Origin: Candidatus Methanomethylophilaceae archaeon
Lineage (GTDB): Archaea > Thermoplasmatota > Thermoplasmata > Methanomassiliicoccales > Methanomethylophilaceae
Reading direction: 5' to 3'
Assembly: GCA_017519045.1 (NCBI GenBank)
Contig: JAFWTC010000016.1
Coordinates: forward strand, 28,440 to 92,439
Length of the DNA stretch: 64,000 bases
The notes below the pieces were generated by a model. That model did not search any database. It was given only the letters and a program-made list of their open reading frames with translations, and was not told where the DNA came from. The position numbers were made by a program, and so were the translations under genes. Below are positions 60,375 through 64,000 of this stretch, in pieces. How positions within the stretch are numbered: the first letter of the stretch is position 1; every line of letters starts with the position of its first letter.

Positions 60375-61751
60375 GTGAACAACAAGCTGCTAGCAATCAT
60401 CATCGTTGCTATCATCGTCATTGCGGCCGTTGCGGTCGCCGCGGTCACTCTGAACGGCGGCGACAGCAAGCAGAAGGTTACCATCGACGCCGGTAACCTG
60501 GTCTACGGCAATGCAAACAACGATCCTTACATCAACAACGACGATGTGAAGTTCATCCAGGAAATCGTAGACGGAAAAAAAACGTGGAACAAGACCGTGA
60601 ACCCCCTCGCTGACGCCAACAACGACGGTTCGATCACCAAGGCCGACATAGACCAGGTCAACATGATCATCGGAAACAAGAGCGGAAAAGTCTGGTACCA
60701 GACCTATCTGGGATGGCCCATGGAGATCTCCTATCCCCTGGTGGACAGGAACATCTTCGTCGGATACTGGCAGCAGGCCGAGGCCGCCGCCATCCTCGGA
60801 ATATGGGACGACGTGAAGGTCGCCAACGCCTACGTGACCCAGGTCAAGACCCATCAGTACGACCTCTCGCACGTGGTCGAGGTGGAGAGCGTATCCACCA
60901 ACAACTGGCTGGACACCACCTTCACGACTTTCGCGGACGAGAAGATCGACCTCATTATGGTGACCCCCAACCAGAACAACTACGACAAATGCAAGGCCGG
61001 GTACATGGACACGCATCCGAACTGCGAGATACTGCTCCTCTCCCATGTGGGAAGCAATGCCATGCCCGCCATGCTCACCATGGGTATCCTGTTTAACAAG
61101 GAGGACAAGGCAGAAGCCTACGCCGAGTACTGCTACAAGGCGATACAGGACATCCAGAACAGGATCAAGGGCGTCGAGAAGAAGAACGTCATGGTCACCA
61201 TGACGACTCCCAAGGGATCCAGGACGGCCGTGTGCTGCGGAACCGCCTACGAGGGGTCCGTGAACCTCATGAGCCAGATCGCCAACGTCTACTCCGGAGA
61301 TGCCCAGACGGCCTACGGACAGACCGTCAAGGATCAGCTCTGGTACATGGAGGACGCCCAGGACAAATGGGATGTCATCTTCATGAACTACTCCTCCATC
61401 GACTGGTTCACCTGCGAGAGCCAGCAGCAGTTCAACGAGTACTTCGACAAGGTCGCCGCGTTCTTCTCCGGAACCGAAGCCTACAAGCACAACGGGATGT
61501 GCGCCATGCCGTACGTATGCGGAGGATACGCCGCCTATGCGATGGCCTATTACTGCGCCTGGTACCTCTACCCCGAGCTATTCAGCCAGGAAGAGGCCGA
61601 GAAGAACCTCCAGTACTGGTTCGACAACTTCTGCTGCCAGAAGAACACCTACTTCGGCGAGAAGAAGTACACCGCCTCCAAGGCGTTCATCTTCTACACG
61701 GGAGACAACTACACCACCCTCGTCCAGAAGCACCAGGCTTCCAGCGCCTGA
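60375..61751 (+). CDS. Importer substrate-binding protein with N-terminal dockerin-like segment
   Basis: The 458-residue protein starts at GTG with a membrane anchor (NNKLLAIIIVAIIVIAAVAVA) and no lipobox. Residues 44-103 hold a dockerin-like pair of calcium loops (NANNDPYINNDDVKFIQEIV and ADANNDGSITKADIDQVNMII). The rest is a FecB/BtuF-like binding domain (AAAILGIWDDVKVANAY, EKIDLIMVTP, FSGTEAYKHNGMCAMPYVCGGYAAYAMAYYCAWYLYPE), the last part close to the end of the 17096-19501 protein. It feeds the permease and ATPase encoded next. An inverted repeat overlies its promoter. Confidence 0.85.
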   Translation: MNNKLLAIIIVAIIVIAAVAVAAVTLNGGDSKQKVTIDAGNLVYGNANNDPYINNDDVKFIQEIVDGKKTWNKTVNPLADANNDGSITKADIDQVNMIIGNKSGKVWYQTYLGWPMEISYPLVDRNIFVGYWQQAEAAAILGIWDDVKVANAYVTQVKTHQYDLSHVVEVESVSTNNWLDTTFTTFADEKIDLIMVTPNQNNYDKCKAGYMDTHPNCEILLLSHVGSNAMPAMLTMGILFNKEDKAEAYAEYCYKAIQDIQNRIKGVEKKNVMVTMTTPKGSRTAVCCGTAYEGSVNLMSQIANVYSGDAQTAYGQTVKDQLWYMEDAQDKWDVIFMNYSSIDWFTCESQQQFNEYFDKVAAFFSGTEAYKHNGMCAMPYVCGGYAAYAMAYYCAWYLYPELFSQEEAEKNLQYWFDNFCCQKNTYFGEKKYTASKAFIFYTGDNYTTLVQKHQASSA

Positions 61752-61787
61752 TTCCGGACGAAAACCATTTCCAAACCCCTTACCAAG

Positions 61788-62936
61788 ATGGCGGGCCATA
61801 ACATGGAAGGATACGATCCTATCGAAGCGGCTGTCGAAAAATGGACGGCGAAGGCCGACGTGAGCGAATACGAGGGCAGGATCTCCACGTACCGCAAATA
61901 CATCTGCCTCAAATGGGCCTTCATAGCCAGCAGCATCGTTCTTGCGACGGTCTCGGCCATTTACGCTCTGTCTATAGGGGCAGACTACGTGACCTTCTCC
62001 GATGCCATGGAAGTGGTCTGGAACCACCTGACTGGAAACCCGGGGGACATGGCCACCGACAAGGACGAGTATGCAGTCTGGTTCATCAGGCGGCCATCGG
62101 TCTGCTGCGGACTCCTAGCCGGAGCCGGATTGGCGGCAGCCGGAGCGGTGATGCAGAGCATCCTTAGGAATCCGCTGGCTGACCCTTACACCACCGGGAT
62201 ATCCTCGGGGGCCTCGTTCGGGGCATCGCTGGCGATGGGGCTGGGACTCTCCGTTGCCTCCACGGCCTACGCAGTGGTCACGAACGCCTTCATATTCGCG
62301 CTTATTCCGATGGCGGTAATCATCGTCGTATCTAAACTGAAATCGGCATCGCCCACCACCATGATCATGGCGGGAATAGCCGTCATGTACATATTCAACG
62401 CCGCCACCACACTGATAAAGCTCTTCGTCGACCCGGAATCGCTCTCCGCGATATACGCTTGGAGCGTCGGATCCATAGACATCGCCGGAAAAGGAATAGC
62501 CGGCTGGGATGCGGTGACGGCGATGTTCTTCTTCGTGACCATCGGAGTGGCCGCGCTGCTCCTGCTGTCGCGCATGCTGAACGTCATCGCCACGGGAGAC
62601 GAGAGCGCAAAGGCGTTGGGGGTCAACTCCGACCAGCTTAGAATCGTCTCCCTGCTCATAGTGTCGTTCCTCGCAGCGGGAGTGGTCTCTTTCACAGGAT
62701 TGATCGGATTCATCGGACTGGTGTGCCCGCACATCGCAAGGATATTCGTAGGGTCGGACAACAGGTATCTAATACCTGCCTCCGCAGCGTTCGGAGCCGC
62801 TTTGCTGATAATCTCAGACATAATCGGAAAGAGCATTTTCTATCCGACGACCGTGCAGGTAGGAGTCATCACCGCTTTCATCGGAGGACCGCTGTTCCTC
62901 TTCCTGATAGTGAGGCAGAAGAGGGAGGCCTGGTGA
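61788..62936 (+). CDS. FecCD/BtuC-type ABC importer permease
   Basis: The 382-residue protein has a cytoplasmic N-terminal extension of about 40 residues and then ten membrane helices with GAGLAAAGAVMQSILRNPLADPYTTGISSGA and GFIGLVCPHIARIFVGSDNRYLIP. Only one permease gene is present, so it probably works as a homodimer, unlike the two-permease system at 14935-17066. The start may be ATG 61788 or 61803. The ATPase gene follows after one base. Confidence 0.92.
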   Translation: MAGHNMEGYDPIEAAVEKWTAKADVSEYEGRISTYRKYICLKWAFIASSIVLATVSAIYALSIGADYVTFSDAMEVVWNHLTGNPGDMATDKDEYAVWFIRRPSVCCGLLAGAGLAAAGAVMQSILRNPLADPYTTGISSGASFGASLAMGLGLSVASTAYAVVTNAFIFALIPMAVIIVVSKLKSASPTTMIMAGIAVMYIFNAATTLIKLFVDPESLSAIYAWSVGSIDIAGKGIAGWDAVTAMFFFVTIGVAALLLLSRMLNVIATGDESAKALGVNSDQLRIVSLLIVSFLAAGVVSFTGLIGFIGLVCPHIARIFVGSDNRYLIPASAAFGAALLIISDIIGKSIFYPTTVQVGVITAFIGGPLFLFLIVRQKREAW

Positions 62937-62937
62937 A

Positions 62938-63774
62938 ATGAAGCTCCCTGATTTCCTCAAAGACGAAGTGGACAGAACCCCGCCCGACTTCGATTCGGAG
63001 CACATCATAGAGATGTCCGGAGTCTCCTTCGGATACAAGGCTGACAAGATGATCCTTCATGACGTCTCGCTCACCATCGAAAAGCCGGAGTTCATATGCA
63101 TAGTCGGACCGAACGGCGTCGGAAAATCCACCTTGATCAAGTGCATGAACGGGCTCCTCAAGCCGACGTCGGGAACGGTGAAGATATATGGGAAAGACGT
63201 CAGATCGTACGCCCTCAAGGATCTGGCCAAGATAGCGGGATACGTACCTGTAAAGACCAGCGACTTCAGCGTCCTGTCCGTGCTGGACACCGTCCTCATA
63301 GGAAGGTATGCCCGCCAGTCATGGAGGACCAAGTCCGAGGAGGTTGCCATGGCATACAAGGCCCTGGAGGCGATGGAGATGCAGGACTATGCCATGGAAC
63401 GGTTCAACGACCTGTCTGCAGGACAGCATCAGAAGGTCTCCATAGCCAGGGGCCTCGTGCAGGAGCCCAGAATACTGATCCTGGACGAGCCAACGTCCAA
63501 CCTCGACATAAGGCATCAGATATACGTGACGGCGTTTCTGAAGAAATTGTCGGCAAAAACGGGGATGACCGTGGTAATGATCAGCCATGATCTGAACCTT
63601 GCCGCCAAGTTTGCCGACAAAGTAGTAGTCATGGAGCCTCCCGGAAGGATACACAGCATAGGAACCCCGGCGGAGGTCTTCACCGAAGAGACGATCTCCG
63701 AGATATACAACGTCCGTTGCAAGATAGAGGATGACGAAGGGTCTCCGCACATAGTTCTGCAATACGTAAGATGA
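62938..63774 (+). CDS. FecE/BtuD-type ABC importer ATPase
   Basis: The 278-residue ATPase has Walker A GPNGVGKST, signature LSAGQHQKVSIARGL, Walker B LILDEPTSNLD and H-loop ISHDLN. It energises the preceding permease. It is a close paralogue of the ATPase at 14139-14930. It has an N-terminal extension of about 20 residues (KLPDFLKDEVDRTPP). Ends in TGA. Confidence 0.93.
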   Translation: MKLPDFLKDEVDRTPPDFDSEHIIEMSGVSFGYKADKMILHDVSLTIEKPEFICIVGPNGVGKSTLIKCMNGLLKPTSGTVKIYGKDVRSYALKDLAKIAGYVPVKTSDFSVLSVLDTVLIGRYARQSWRTKSEEVAMAYKALEAMEMQDYAMERFNDLSAGQHQKVSIARGLVQEPRILILDEPTSNLDIRHQIYVTAFLKKLSAKTGMTVVMISHDLNLAAKFADKVVVMEPPGRIHSIGTPAEVFTEETISEIYNVRCKIEDDEGSPHIVLQYVR

Positions 63775-63909
63775 ATGTTCTGCGATTTACTATGTAAACA
63801 AATTGAACTATAATACGACTAAACGAAGTCAAATCGTTCTTAATAGATTGAAAAAGAATTGGATGAGATGGATCCATACGAAACCCGTCTGACTGCTAGA
63901 CCACGCTCC
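63775..63909. other. Intergenic spacer between importer operon and 23S rRNA
   Basis: About 135 bases, AT-rich near 63780-63850, with no convincing open frame. On the minus strand, T-rich segments after the rRNA (CTTTTTCAATC) could end transcription of the rRNA operon. Confidence 0.5.
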
Positions 63910-64000
63910 AGCGGCGGATCGGGGCGTTAGTGAGCCCGGACTGAACGCCTCGGCGGACCTCGGCGCTTACATCCGGCTTCTATCGAGCCCGTCATCTACG
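63910..64000 (-). rRNA. 23S ribosomal RNA, 3' end (partial)
   Basis: The minus strand from base 64000 begins CGTAGATGACGGGCTCGATAG and continues GGATGTAAGCGCCGAGG, GGCGTTCAGTCC and CACTAACGCCCCGA, the conserved 3' end of archaeal 23S rRNA. The exact 3' end near 63910 is an estimate; the gene continues beyond the window. Confidence 0.85.

Noticed and set aside
63775..63909. Short open frame near the window end (63680-63877 minus)
   Set aside because: It overlaps the ATPase gene, has no family features, and lies just downstream of the rRNA.

Overview
The window is archaeal. It encodes DNA topoisomerase VI (both subunits), the large subunit of the archaeal D-family DNA polymerase, NOG1 and DRG GTPases, the S13-S4-S11-RpoD operon, an archaeal radical SAM tetraether lipid synthase beside a geranylgeranyl reductase, a spliced-length tRNA-Leu and the 3' end of an archaeal 23S rRNA. 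Many genes have a TATA-like box about 25 bases before the start codon, as expected for leaderless archaeal transcripts. Four genes stay open only if TAG is read as an amino acid (five TAG codons in all), while every other gene I checked ends in TGA (most) or TAA (five) and none in TAG. That pattern, with high GC, cohesin/dockerin-type domains and several FecCD-type importers, points to a pyrrolysine-using methanogen of the Methanomassiliicoccales type; this placement is inference, since no pyl or methanogenesis gene lies in the window.

Layout. 1-6 kb: end of an ABC importer ATPase, MATE exporter and MarR regulator, SAM methyltransferase, PAP2 and HAD phosphatases, and a Sel1-repeat protein with an internal TAG. 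6-14 kb: DRG GTPase, small winged-helix protein, 5'-nucleotidase-like exoenzyme, a second Sel1 protein with two TAGs, a tandem CbiX chelatase with zinc ribbon, an acetyltransferase and a zinc-ribbon membrane protein. 14-19.5 kb: a complete importer operon (binding protein, two permeases, ATPase) whose binding protein carries a dockerin-like calcium-binding segment. 19.7-27 kb: top6B-top6A, a UvrD-like helicase and an Hsp90 (HtpG).

27-42 kb looks like an accessory or defence-flavoured island: a 1,227-residue Sel1 protein (31 repeats, one TAG) translationally coupled to an isochorismatase-like hydrolase; divergently, a three-gene cassette of a TerB-N/TerB-C protein, a BrxD-like ATPase and an Lhr-like helicase; then an HTH protein and bacterial-type sbcD-sbcC, separated by a perfect inverted repeat. 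42-46 kb: a membrane-anchored cohesin plus Ig-like surface protein, then a lipid operon (tes, ferredoxin, geranylgeranyl reductase). 46-55 kb: a giant lamin-tail exoprotein, NOG1, and polC with an in-frame TAG.

55-64 kb: the rps13-rps4-rps11-rpoD operon, tRNA-Leu(CAA), an mbl-sua5-map operon, a second dockerin-tagged importer operon, and the end of 23S rRNA. The strongest candidates for new biology are TAG decoding in all three Sel1 proteins and in the replicative polymerase, the TerB/ATPase/helicase cassette, and a cohesin-dockerin pairing between a surface anchor and nutrient-binding proteins.
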